42,176 nucleotides of DNA, taken from NCBI GenBank assembly GCA_945878515.1, contig CAMCTL010000005.1:1-42176 (forward strand). Reading direction: 5' to 3'. The first letter of the stretch is position 1; each line of letters opens with the position of its first letter. The DNA is from Flavobacterium psychrophilum. GTDB lineage: Bacteria; Bacteroidota; Bacteroidia; Flavobacteriales; Flavobacteriaceae. The position numbers and the translations under genes were made by a program. Below are positions 26,105 to 34,166 of the stretch, one piece after another. The notes under the pieces were generated by a model. It saw only the letters and a list, made by a program, of their open reading frames with translations. It was not told where the DNA came from and did not search any database.

Positions 26105-26665
26105 ATGAGTGTAGAAAGATGCAATACAGTAAGTATAACCAAACTCAAAGCGTGGGGATATTTGAATAATGGTATAAAATCGGGCGTAATTAGTTGGAGC
26201 ATATCGGGAGAAGTTCAATCACGTATTGGGATCAAGTCAACTATTTTAGAACACAAAAAATGCATTACACTTGAATATACCCAAAACGGGGAAACTATAA
26301 AGTATGATGTACGTATTGAATCGATACCCTCGAATTTAGGCAAAGGATTAGTTTATTATTTCGTTTGTCCGAGAACTGGAAAACATTGTAGAAAATTGTA
26401 TCATAATTCTAAATACTTTTTGCACCGAGAGGCGTTCCAATATTTTTATTATGATAAACAAATTGAGTCCAAAAAAAACCGTTTTTTAGTTTCAATCTTA
26501 GATAAGGTATTTTTGAAAGATGAGGTTTATAATGAGCAGTATCAAAAACATTTCAAAACGCACTACAACGGAAAAATAACCAAACGTTATCAAAAGATTT
26601 TAGATAAAATAAAAGTAGCCGAGAGTTACCCGTCGGGAACACTTCAAAGATTGTTACTGATGTAG
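26105..26665 (+). CDS. Zinc-ribbon-like conserved protein with half of its cysteines missing
   Basis: 186 aa. SITKLKAWGYLNNGIKSGVI, then ISWSISGEVQSRIGI and ITLEYTQNGETIKYDV, then YYFVCPRTGKHCRKLYHNSK is the layout of a widespread small protein, in which a C-terminal zinc ribbon CP...C(G)RRV...LY...FxCRxC is expected. Here only the first cysteine pair is present (VCP and HCRKLY); the second is replaced by FLHREAF. I recall the FLHREAF form from other Flavobacteria, so this is likely a lineage variant. Function unknown. Confidence 0.6.
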   Translation: MSVERCNTVSITKLKAWGYLNNGIKSGVISWSISGEVQSRIGIKSTILEHKKCITLEYTQNGETIKYDVRIESIPSNLGKGLVYYFVCPRTGKHCRKLYHNSKYFLHREAFQYFYYDKQIESKKNRFLVSILDKVFLKDEVYNEQYQKHFKTHYNGKITKRYQKILDKIKVAESYPSGTLQRLLLM

Positions 26666-26691
26666 TAAGTAAAAACAAATATTCAAAATAG

Positions 26692-26863
26692 CACCCCGAC
26701 CCGCTTACAAATCAAATGCAGTTGATCGCATATTCATTCACAGTAATTTTGACGTACAATTTTATTAATAATCAATATAAACAAACTAGATCAAGGAAAC
26801 CCGTAAAGTAAACATTTTGCAATTGATTACATTTGATAATTATTAATTTAAAAATTTAGAAAA
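26692..26863 (+). promoter_or_regulatory. Cargo control region, copy 2
   Basis: CACCCCG at 26692-26698, CACAGTAATTTTGA at 26739-26752, -7 element TACATTTG at 26828-26835, then a leader almost the same as copy 1 up to ATG 26864. Confidence 0.65.
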
Positions 26864-27427
26864 ATGAAAAGAATATTATTGGCGGTATTGATGGTAGTTA
26901 GCTTTTACTCAAATGCTCAAGAAACAGAATTTAAATTTACAAAAGAAGGCTTTACAGATTATGTAGTGGGAAATGTAGAAGGTAAAACAGCACTAGAACT
27001 GTATAAAAAAACAATAGATTGGATTAACGTTACTTATAAAAATCCAAAAGAAGTAATCAAAGCACAAATTGAAAATGATTACATACGAATAGAAGGCGCT
27101 AAATCAAATATGCTTTGTACGAAACCATTAGGTATGTTAATGTGCAGTAATGTGAGATACCAACTTGAAATATCATTTAAGGAAGGAAAATATAAATTTG
27201 ATTTAACAAAACTTGAACAATATACTGCACCTTCGCAGTATGGTTCGGGAGGTTGGAGTGAAGTGGGATTAACAAATACAAGTTATTGTTATAAAGAAAA
27301 TGGCGATTTAAAAAGCCTTTTTAAATTATATCCAACAGCAATAGAAACCGAATTTAATTCATTAAACACGTCGTTAAAGGAGTTTTTAAAAAGCGAAACA
27401 ATTCCAAGCAAAAAAAGTGACTGGTAA
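26864..27427 (+). CDS. Secreted DUF4468-like protein, element cargo
   Basis: 187 aa with a signal peptide (about 1-18, ending YSNA-Q). TALELYKKTIDWINVTYKNP followed by VIKAQIENDYIRIEG fits DUF4468, a family of exported proteins of Bacteroidota with a TBP-like fold and no known activity. The Asp/Lys-rich C-terminal part varies. It has its own promoter region and terminator, both resembling those flanking the genes at 24855-25681, so it looks like a separate cassette. Confidence 0.7.
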   Translation: MKRILLAVLMVVSFYSNAQETEFKFTKEGFTDYVVGNVEGKTALELYKKTIDWINVTYKNPKEVIKAQIENDYIRIEGAKSNMLCTKPLGMLMCSNVRYQLEISFKEGKYKFDLTKLEQYTAPSQYGSGGWSEVGLTNTSYCYKENGDLKSLFKLYPTAIETEFNSLNTSLKEFLKSETIPSKKSDW

Positions 27428-27440
27428 AATGTAATTAAAA

Positions 27441-27473
27441 TAAAGGCGAACCAATAACGGAACGCTTTTTTTA
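27441..27473 (+). terminator. Cargo terminator, copy 2
   Basis: AAAGGCG...ACGCTTTTTTT with loop AACCAATAACGGA; near copy of 25696-25730 but with a shorter stem. Confidence 0.7.
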
Positions 27474-27487
27474 TTCAAAAACTATTA

Positions 27488-27525
27488 AACAAAAAAAAAC
27501 GGGAGTTGTTCAAGCTCCCGTTTTA
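27488..27525. terminator. Second terminator at the element's right end
   Basis: AAAACGGGAG-TTGTTCAAG-CTCCCGTTTT, strong and nearly symmetrical, so it can act in both directions. Confidence 0.85.
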
Positions 27526-27600
27526 CGTTGTTCAAACGTTGGTTTAAAATTGGCATCGTAAACCGTTACAAATGTATATTTTTTTTACTGTTTTTCAAAT

Positions 27601-27622
27601 TGTCGGGCAAATAGCGGGCAAC
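27601..27622 (+). promoter_or_regulatory. Right arm-type integrase binding sites (proposed)
   Basis: TGTCGGGCAAA and TAGCGGGCAAC in tandem, same orientation as the left pair (17789-17810). Over the 26 bases starting at each pair only two differ. They lie about 50 bases inside the right att repeat. Confidence 0.6.
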
Positions 27623-27634
27623 TTTTAAAACTAA

Positions 27635-27671
27635 AAAATGCAACTATCTAAAAATAAGATAATTGCATTTT
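27635..27671 (-). terminator. Element-borne terminator for tRNA-Leu
   Basis: On the minus strand AAAATGCAATTATCT pairs with AGATAGTTGCATTTT (one G-U pair), then TTTTTT. It starts 5 bases after the tRNA end and replaces the native terminator now stranded at 17579-17610. Confidence 0.8.
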
Positions 27672-27675
27672 AAAA

Positions 27676-27705
27676 GTGCGGATAATAGGACTCGAACCTA
27701 CACGC
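27676..27705. repeat. attR: right 30-bp direct repeat
   Basis: Identical to 17611-17640. It covers the last base pairs of the T-arm and the 3' acceptor strand of tRNA-Leu, so the gene is kept intact by the element's own copy. Confidence 0.95.
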
Positions 27706-27758
27706 CTTGCGGCACCAGATCCTAAGTCTGGCATGTCTACCAATTTCACCATATCCGC
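27677..27758 (-). tRNA. tRNA-Leu (UAG)
   Basis: 82 nt on the minus strand. Acceptor strands GCGGATA/TATCCGC pair fully with discriminator A. The anticodon arm is CCAGA-CTTAGGA-TCTGG, giving anticodon TAG. A variable arm of class II type (GTGCCGCAAGGCGT) and T-arm GTAGG-TTCGAGT-CCTAT follow. CCA is not encoded. It is the integration site of the element. Confidence 0.97.
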
Positions 27759-27771
27759 GAAAATCAGAGTG

Positions 27772-27801
27772 CAAATATAATCATAACTTCTTACTTTCAA
27801 A
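27772..27801 (-). promoter_or_regulatory. tRNA-Leu promoter
   Basis: Minus strand TTTG (27801-27798), 18 bases, TATATTTG (27779-27772), 13 bases before the tRNA. It lies in chromosomal DNA and is unaffected by the insertion. Confidence 0.7.
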
Positions 27802-27835
27802 GGAATTTCATTAAAAATATTCGAGTGCTTTTTTG

Positions 27836-27843
27836 TACTTTTG
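27836..27843 (+). promoter_or_regulatory. -7 element of the M20 dipeptidase gene
   Basis: TACTTTTG, 22 bases before ATG 27866. No strong -33 element is seen. Confidence 0.5.
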
Positions 27844-27865
27844 AAAATATATAAATCAACACAGC

Positions 27866-29266
27866 ATGGAAACCTTAGCACTTTATATTCAAGAACACAA
27901 AGAGCGCTTTATCAATGAATTAATAGATCTTCTAAAAATACCTTCAGTAAGCGCTGATCCTGCTTACCATCAAGATATTATCGCAACCGCCAATGCTGTT
28001 AAGGCAAGTTTAGAAAAAGCTGGATGCGATTTTGTCGAAATTTGCGATACACCGGGAAACCCAATTGTTTACGGAGAAAAAACTATAAACAAAGATTTAC
28101 CAACCGTTTTGGTTTACGGACATTATGATGTACAACCAGCCGATCCTATCGAATTATGGACTTCTCCAGCCTTCGAACCCGTCATCAAAAAAACTGAAAT
28201 TCATCCCGAAGGCGCCATTTTTGCCCGTGGTTCTTGTGACGACAAAGGTCAAATGTATATGCATGTAAAGGCTTTGGAATACATGATTCAATCCAATACT
28301 TTGCCTTGCAACGTTAAATTTATGATTGAAGGCGAAGAGGAAATAGGCTCCAAAAGTTTAAGTTGGTTTGTCGCCCAAAACCAAGAAAAATTGAAATGTG
28401 ATGTAATTTTAATTTCCGATACCGGTATGATTTCCAATCAGCAACCATCAATTACTACAGGATTGCGAGGTTTGAGTTATGTAGAAGTCGAAGTTACAGG
28501 TCCAAATCGGGATTTGCATTCTGGTTTGTATGGTGGAGCGGTTGCCAATCCTATAAACGTTTTGGCAAAAATGATTGCTTCGCTTCATGACGAAAACAAC
28601 CACATTACCATTCCTGGGTTTTATGATAATGTTGAAGAATTATCTTTAGACGAAAGAGCTGAAATGGCCAAAGCACCTTTCAACTTGGAAGATTATAAAA
28701 AAGCATTAGACTTGAATGATGTTTATGGCGAAAATGGATATGTAACCAATGAAAGAAATGCCATCAGGCCAACATTGGATGTGAACGGAATTTGGGGCGG
28801 ATATACTGGCGAAGGAGCAAAAACAGTGATTCCGAGTCAGGCTTTCGCCAAAATTTCGATGCGATTGGTGCCAAATCAAGATTGGGAGGAAATCACCGAA
28901 TTGTTTACCCAACATTTCATAAACATTGCGCCAGATGGAGTGAAAGTAAAAGTAAAACCGCATCACGGCGGACAAGGTTATGTTACACCAACGGACAGCA
29001 TTGGCTACAAAGCCGCCAACAAAGCTTATACTGAAACTTTTGGAGTTCCTGCGATTCCGGTTCGTTCTGGAGGAAGCATTCCAATTGTAGCTTTGTTTGA
29101 AAAGGAATTGAAAAGCAAAACTATTTTAATGGGATTTGGTTTAGACAGCGACGCCATTCACTCGCCAAACGAGCATTTTGGGATTTTTAATTACTTGAAA
29201 GGAATTGAAACAATTCCGTTGTTTTATAAATATTTCGTTGAGATGTCCACTGAGGACTTGTTGTGA
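27866..29266 (+). CDS. M20 family dipeptidase
   Basis: 466 aa, cytoplasmic. Zinc-binding motifs of the M20 metallopeptidases: His86 in GHYDVQPA, with Asp88 assisting; Asp125 in RGSCDDKGQ; the EGEEEIGS motif at 155-162, holding the catalytic and a metal-binding glutamate; and a C-terminal histidine in DAIHSPNE. An inserted dimerisation (lid) domain lies about residues 200-360. It probably cleaves dipeptides (carnosinase/CNDP-type subgroup). No operon partner is obvious. Confidence 0.93.
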   Translation: METLALYIQEHKERFINELIDLLKIPSVSADPAYHQDIIATANAVKASLEKAGCDFVEICDTPGNPIVYGEKTINKDLPTVLVYGHYDVQPADPIELWTSPAFEPVIKKTEIHPEGAIFARGSCDDKGQMYMHVKALEYMIQSNTLPCNVKFMIEGEEEIGSKSLSWFVAQNQEKLKCDVILISDTGMISNQQPSITTGLRGLSYVEVEVTGPNRDLHSGLYGGAVANPINVLAKMIASLHDENNHITIPGFYDNVEELSLDERAEMAKAPFNLEDYKKALDLNDVYGENGYVTNERNAIRPTLDVNGIWGGYTGEGAKTVIPSQAFAKISMRLVPNQDWEEITELFTQHFINIAPDGVKVKVKPHHGGQGYVTPTDSIGYKAANKAYTETFGVPAIPVRSGGSIPIVALFEKELKSKTILMGFGLDSDAIHSPNEHFGIFNYLKGIETIPLFYKYFVEMSTEDLL

Positions 29267-29355
29267 TTTTATGAATTTTTAGGGTAAAATTGTGCTCTAA
29301 ATTCACAAAAAATTATGCAATAAAATAAATATACTTTTAAAATATTAAAACAAAA

Positions 29356-29742
29356 ATGGAAAGAAAAATAATTCAAACAGGAGCGATATTTGGGATGATT
29401 GCAATAATTTTAGGTGCTTTTGGAGCGCACGCATTAAAAAAAGTATTGTCTATCGATGCGCTTTCAACTTTCGAAACTGGTGTGAAATATCAAATGTATC
29501 ACGCCTTGTTCTTATTGTTCATCGGACTTTCTCACCTTGCTGAAAAAACTAAGAAAACCATTTATTTTCTAGTACTTTTTGGTGTTGTTTTCTTTTCTGG
29601 TTCTATTTATTGTCTGGCTACTAATAGTCTAACAACTTTTGATTTTAAAGTTATTGGATTTATCACGCCCATCGGTGGATTGTTATTGATTTTAGCTTGG
29701 ATGGTTTTGTTCATTAGTTTTTGGAGGAAAAAATCAGAATAA
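29356..29742 (+). CDS. DUF423 membrane protein
   Basis: 128 aa, four membrane helices. The start GAIFGMIAIILGAFGAHALK and KYQMYHALFLLFIGL are hallmarks of DUF423 (YgdD/YwdK). Inner-membrane protein of unknown function found in many bacteria. Confidence 0.92.
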   Translation: MERKIIQTGAIFGMIAIILGAFGAHALKKVLSIDALSTFETGVKYQMYHALFLLFIGLSHLAEKTKKTIYFLVLFGVVFFSGSIYCLATNSLTTFDFKVIGFITPIGGLLLILAWMVLFISFWRKKSE

Positions 29743-29914
29743 ATATTATAAAATTAATCTGGAAAAATGTCTCAAATCTAATTTATGGCATTGTATTTAT
29801 TTTGAATTCATGATTAATTCATAACAAAACGTAACTAAATACGTTACTAAACTACTTATTCTATGCCATCAACTTGAGTAGTAATAGTAGTATGTGGATT
29901 AAATTTAAAACATA

Positions 29915-31015
29915 ATGATAAAACGATTCTTCCTTATTTGTTCAGGTGTTGATAAGAATCTTCTCGAAAGTTGCTCAGAAGGCGAACAAACCAAATATGT
30001 TGGCATTGGCGCTACTGTTTTCTTTACTGCCGTGATGGCTTTTATTGCAAGCTCTTATGCGCTATTTACTGTTTTTGACAATCCATATATAGCAATGGGA
30101 TTTGGCATTGTTTGGGGTTTGCTAATCTTTAATTTAGATCGATTTATTGTTTCTACAATTCGAAAAAGGGATTCGTTGGGTGGTGAATTTTTACAAGCTA
30201 CTCCTAGAATTGTTTTGGCAATAATTATTGCGATTGTGATTTCTAAGCCTTTGGAAATTAAAATATTTGAGAAAGAGATTAACACTGTTTTATTGAAGGA
30301 AAAAAATGCAATGGCTTTGAATAACAAAAAGGAAGTGGCTAAATATTTCAAATCGGATGTAGAGAAAATTAAGGCTGAAACCAATATATTGAAAGCTGAA
30401 ATTGCCCAAAAAGAGAAAGAAGTAAACGCACTTTATGAAACCTACGTTGCTGAAGCCGAAGGCACAAAAGGCACCAAAAAATTAGGAAAAGGTCCGGTTT
30501 TCAAGGAAAAGATAGCCAAACATAATTTGGCATCTGCCGCCTTAGATTCTATTAGAAAAATCAATTTGGCAAAAATTGCTATCAACGATAAAAAAGCCAA
30601 TTCACTTCAAACGGATTTAGAAAAGAAAGTAGCCGAAACCCAACCTATTATTGATGGTTTTGATGGTTTGATGGCGAGAATAAATGCCCTGAATAAATTG
30701 CCATTGATACCTTCTCTTTTTATTATGTTGTTGTTTCTTGCGATTGAAACTTCGCCAATCATTGCCAAATTGTTGTCGCCAAAAGGCGAATACGATTATA
30801 AATTAGAAGATTTAGAGGTTGCTTTGAAAGCGACTTTAGCTCAGGACAAATACCAACGAGATTTATTAGTAAAGACAAGTGAATCGCTGCTCGACAAAGT
30901 ATATGGCGATATAACTAAAGATCAGAAATTGAATGATTTGCAGCGAAAAAAAGCCGCTGAAATACTAGAATTGCAAGCTCATAATTTTGTTGAAAAACAA
31001 AAAAGAACACTATAA
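29915..31015 (+). CDS. DUF4407 membrane protein
   Basis: 366 aa. Helices at about residues 30-50, 57-75, 92-110 and 262-282. A long charged segment between the third and fourth (about 115-255) is probably coiled coil and contains EGTKGTKKLGKGPVFKEK. Family of unknown function, inner membrane. A convergent terminator separates it from the PH-domain gene. Confidence 0.88.
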   Translation: MIKRFFLICSGVDKNLLESCSEGEQTKYVGIGATVFFTAVMAFIASSYALFTVFDNPYIAMGFGIVWGLLIFNLDRFIVSTIRKRDSLGGEFLQATPRIVLAIIIAIVISKPLEIKIFEKEINTVLLKEKNAMALNNKKEVAKYFKSDVEKIKAETNILKAEIAQKEKEVNALYETYVAEAEGTKGTKKLGKGPVFKEKIAKHNLASAALDSIRKINLAKIAINDKKANSLQTDLEKKVAETQPIIDGFDGLMARINALNKLPLIPSLFIMLLFLAIETSPIIAKLLSPKGEYDYKLEDLEVALKATLAQDKYQRDLLVKTSESLLDKVYGDITKDQKLNDLQRKKAAEILELQAHNFVEKQKRTL

Positions 31016-31018
31016 AAA

Positions 31019-31055
31019 AACCCAACAAAGTAGAAGTTATTGGGTTCCTTTTTTT
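31019..31055. terminator. Convergent terminator
   Basis: AACCCAA (31019-31025) pairs with TTGGGTT (31040-31046), followed by CC and seven T on the plus strand and preceded by A7 for the minus strand. It lies between the DUF4407 and PH-domain genes. Confidence 0.75.
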
Positions 31056-31066
31056 AGAAAATGATA

Positions 31067-31765
31067 TTACATCAAACTCAAAATCTCCTTTTTGAAAGCG
31101 TCATATTCGCCTTGTAAAATTAATCCGTTATCAAGTAGTTTTTTGTAATTTTGAAGCTTTGCAAAAAGTTCGTCTTGAGATAATTCGCTTGACGGTTTTT
31201 CAATTGGAGTGGCTTTATTTTCTGCAATTGGTTCAGCATAATTAGAAACTGCAGGCATTATTTCAGCATAATTGGTTACTTCTTCCGTTTCCACTTCTTC
31301 TATTTCCTCTGGATTAAATGCTGGAATTTGCACTTTTTCTTCTTCAGAAACCAATTGATTTACTGCAGGATTTTTCAAAAGATCCAATTGTTCTTTAGCA
31401 AAAGTAGAAATCTTTCTAGCTTGAATTTTTGGAATATAATCGATAGAAACCTGAATTTGTGTTTTGGTCGAAAAAGAAAATTCCGAACCCAGAATATTTT
31501 CTTTCATAAAAGTTCCCTCTACTTCGTCCCAAGCGAAATCGGTAAAATTCATTGAAAGCCCCATATTTTTTGGCTGACAAATGATGATTCTTTTATTGGT
31601 CACGACAATACTATCAGGAAAAACAGTTATCGCAGGTTTTTTTTGAACGGCGATATAACCAACTTCTTCGTTTTTCATCAACAAATCATTCAGTTTTGAA
31701 GTGATTTTTTCGATGGCTTTTGGGTCTTGTTCTTCGTTTAGAAATTTTTTAATATTATCAATCAT
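31067..31765 (-). CDS. PH-domain protein with C-terminal SHOCT module
   Basis: 232 aa. Residues about 25-130 read as a bacterial PH domain (VTNKRIIICQPKNMG...FAWDEVEGTF). A Glu/Pro/Ala-rich linker follows (135-190). The end, DELFAKLQNYKKLLDNGLIL...YDAFKKEIL, is a SHOCT short C-terminal domain. Function unknown. The bases around its start codon and upstream are duplicated at 35101-35283. Confidence 0.85.
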   Translation of the reverse strand: MIDNIKKFLNEEQDPKAIEKITSKLNDLLMKNEEVGYIAVQKKPAITVFPDSIVVTNKRIIICQPKNMGLSMNFTDFAWDEVEGTFMKENILGSEFSFSTKTQIQVSIDYIPKIQARKISTFAKEQLDLLKNPAVNQLVSEEEKVQIPAFNPEEIEEVETEEVTNYAEIMPAVSNYAEPIAENKATPIEKPSSELSQDELFAKLQNYKKLLDNGLILQGEYDAFKKEILSLM

Positions 31766-31941
31766 AGTAAGTGTATTATTTAAATTGTACCCGAAAAATT
31801 TTTAACAAAAGTAAGACCTAATTTCTTAATTGCTTAGAATTTTAGGTAAATTTTTTACCTTGGCTTAAGAATTTCTCTTTGTATTTTTGTGGTTAAACTT
31901 TTGAAGACCAATTGGTATTAATCAAAAATCAATTTGTTGAC
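31757..31941. repeat. Diverged direct repeat, copy 1 (partner 35101-35283)
   Basis: About 180 bases aligning with 35101-35283 in the same orientation. On the minus strand each copy runs from the yjbR 3' end to the start of the PH gene. In this copy the PH start is intact and the yjbR end is dead. Confidence 0.8.
31866..31941 (-). pseudogene. yjbR 3'-end fragment
   Basis: Translates as VNKLIFD, stop, YQLVFKSLTTKIQREILK, against VKELIDDSYQLVFNSLTKKI and QSEILEFS in the intact gene at 35197-35565. Only the last ~25 codons are present and one is a stop. Confidence 0.85.
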
Positions 31942-31966
31942 TATTTTGTATTGTTGTATAAAGTAT

Positions 31967-34165
31967 TTATTCTCCCGGATGATAGGAACTTTCGGCATTT
32001 TTTTGAACATCTTCTTTGTAAAACAATACGTCTTTAAATTGTCCTTTTTGATACATGATTGCCTGATCCATAAAGTGTTTTGATTTCGAATCTCCACTAT
32101 TTCCGCCTGCCAAAAGTGATTTGGCTTTTATTTTTGGCCCAAATTCAACCGCACAAACAAAACTATTTCCGTTGTATCCATAACGTTTTTTGGTTCCGTT
32201 TTGATACCCACTTTTGTAAGATGGTAGGCAACCCCAAAGTCCTGTTGCATTGCCAATAGGCAAACTTTCCGCAGTATCATTGAATACTAAATCAATATCT
32301 CCCGAAGGACGTTGAAATCTGTTAAGTGCTCCCCACGGGATTTGCCAAGAACCAAATTTAGTTTTTAGTTCGTTCACAACTTTTTCCAATTGTGGAATGA
32401 GTAGATTTGGAGTTGCAGTTTTAGCAAATTGAACACTATTTTCGACTTGATCCATTTCACCTTCATCGATATATACTTTCTGAAGAATTGGATCTAGCTT
32501 GTACGCCCATTCATTGGCCAAAGTCGTAGCTACAGAACTTTCGTTGGCATAATAATCCCAGTTTTTTAATACCGTTATTGGTTCTATTAATTCCTTATAA
32601 AGTGGGTTTTCAGGTCGAATGTTTTTTTCGAAACTGGCAACCAAAGCTGGAATTAATACTTCAAAAATTGAGAGTTTGGAATCATAACCGTCAGCAATTA
32701 TTTTATCTAAAGTGTAGTCTTTTCCTTTGCTCAAAATACGAACAGTATTTATGCCCCTAAAGTTTTCTCCATCGGGCGCCATGTAAGGAATATAATTTTC
32801 TTCTTTTGGGCTGTTTTCTCCTGCAACACTATATGGAGTTGAATTGCAATTTTGCAACCATCCGTTTGTGGGATTGAAAAGATGAACGGTTTCCGATGGA
32901 TTATGCAAACCTTTCCATTGCGTTGCAGAAGTAGTTCCGTCCATCACTTTGGCCCAATTTAAATTTTTATCTCTAATAGGAATAAAATTTCCGTGCCAGT
33001 ACCCAATATTTCCTTTGTTATCCGCATAAACAGTATTGTTCGAAGTATTTGCCTTCATTTCCATAGCTTTTTTATAGTCGTCAAAGTTTTTGGATTTGGT
33101 TCGAATCCAGCTTTGCTCCAAGCTTTTCATCGAACGATTATTCGATTTTAAACTAATCCATTTTCCATCTCTTTTGGCCATTATCGGTCCATGGTTGGTA
33201 AAATAAGTGGTGAATGTTTTGGGAATTAATTTGCCGTTTTCCAAATAATTAATGGTAATTTTCTTTTCTAAAACTGGAAGCAATTTAGAATCATATTCGT
33301 AAAATAATTTTTTGTTTTTTGTGATAATGTTTTCGGCATAGATATCGGCAACATCCACATTAGACGAAGTATGCATCCATCCACAATTTTCATTAAATCC
33401 TTGGTAAATAAAGAATTGTCCCCAAGTTGCAACGCCATAAGCATTCAAACCTTCCTCGCTGTTGATTTGAATTTCCGGTCTAAAGTAAAAAGTAGTATGT
33501 GGATTGATGTATAAAATGGCATTTCCGCTGGCTGTTTTTGAGGGTGCAATTGCAAAACCATTGGAGCCAGTTTGCATGTCTTTCACCTTTTCTACATAAG
33601 CAAATTTGTCGTCTGCGCCGTAAAAGGATTTTAATTCTGAGTTGGATAAATCGGCTGTGCTAATTGCTCCAATGCTACCGTCGGTCCACAGTAGAGGATA
33701 CCAAGGTTCAAAGTGTTTCAACATCACCGGCTTTACTTCGGGGTGTTTGAACAAGAAATAATTAATTCCATCAGCATAACTGTTTAAAAGTTTTTTCAGC
33801 CAAGGTGCTGCCTTTTTATAATCTGTTTTGGCTTCATTGGCATCAATTAATAAACGAGTTTCTAAGTCGTTGTACAAAAATGACTTTCCTTTGATTTCGG
33901 CAAGACGACCCAATTTATCTATGTAGTTCATTTCGATTCTCTTGAAATCATCTTCGCACTGTGCGTACAACATTCCAAAAACAGCATCTGCATCTGTTTT
34001 TCCGTAGATGTGAGCAATTCCCCAATTGTCTCGTATAATGGTTACTTGCCGCGCCAATTTTTGAAGCCGAATAATTTCTTTCTGATCAATTTTTTGAGCA
34101 AAAACAATTGTTGAAAAACTCATAAACAGCATTCCTGTTTTAAAAATGTCTTTAAAGTTTTTCAT
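31967..34165 (-). CDS. Penicillin acylase family protein (Ntn hydrolase), secreted
   Basis: 732 aa from ATG 34163-34165, one base after the stop of the preceding S51 gene; a start 10 codons earlier would overlap that gene. A signal peptide ends STIVFA-Q. The A-chain part has VTIIRDNWGIAHIYG. The predicted nucleophile is Ser201 in TGSNGFAI, exposed after self-cleavage; the B chain holds TSSNVDVADIYAENI and NNTVYADNKGNIGYW. Enzymes of this family cleave amide bonds of acylated amino compounds; the substrate is not predictable (penicillins, acyl-homoserine lactones and others are known). Paired with the S51 peptidase. Confidence 0.92.
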   Translation of the reverse strand: MKNFKDIFKTGMLFMSFSTIVFAQKIDQKEIIRLQKLARQVTIIRDNWGIAHIYGKTDADAVFGMLYAQCEDDFKRIEMNYIDKLGRLAEIKGKSFLYNDLETRLLIDANEAKTDYKKAAPWLKKLLNSYADGINYFLFKHPEVKPVMLKHFEPWYPLLWTDGSIGAISTADLSNSELKSFYGADDKFAYVEKVKDMQTGSNGFAIAPSKTASGNAILYINPHTTFYFRPEIQINSEEGLNAYGVATWGQFFIYQGFNENCGWMHTSSNVDVADIYAENIITKNKKLFYEYDSKLLPVLEKKITINYLENGKLIPKTFTTYFTNHGPIMAKRDGKWISLKSNNRSMKSLEQSWIRTKSKNFDDYKKAMEMKANTSNNTVYADNKGNIGYWHGNFIPIRDKNLNWAKVMDGTTSATQWKGLHNPSETVHLFNPTNGWLQNCNSTPYSVAGENSPKEENYIPYMAPDGENFRGINTVRILSKGKDYTLDKIIADGYDSKLSIFEVLIPALVASFEKNIRPENPLYKELIEPITVLKNWDYYANESSVATTLANEWAYKLDPILQKVYIDEGEMDQVENSVQFAKTATPNLLIPQLEKVVNELKTKFGSWQIPWGALNRFQRPSGDIDLVFNDTAESLPIGNATGLWGCLPSYKSGYQNGTKKRYGYNGNSFVCAVEFGPKIKAKSLLAGGNSGDSKSKHFMDQAIMYQKGQFKDVLFYKEDVQKNAESSYHPGE

Positions 34166-34166
34166 T

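Larger units (their letters stand above)
17611..27705. mobile_element. Integrative element in tRNA-Leu, satellite-like, 10,065 bp
   Basis: A perfect 30-bp direct repeat lies at 17611-17640 and 27676-27705. The right copy is the 3' end of an intact tRNA-Leu gene and the left copy is the leftover tRNA end. The integrase gene is next to the left end. The contents, in order, are tyrosine recombinase, 628-aa protein, HTH regulator, small winged-helix-like protein, polymerase-helicase, iteron-like region, then small cargo genes. All genes are on the plus strand. I see no relaxase, coupling protein, type IV secretion, capsid, portal or large terminase. It therefore looks like a phage satellite or a non-conjugative self-replicating integrative element. 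The genes use more CCC, GCC, CGT and AAC codons than the flanks, by eye. Confidence 0.93.

Noticed and set aside
17611..27705. Integrative conjugative element
   Set aside because: No relaxase, coupling protein or Tra genes are visible in the 10 kb.
33967..34165. Possible loss of activity in the acylase because of an unusual N-terminus
   Set aside because: With the start moved to 34165 the signal peptide and the GSN nucleophile are normal.
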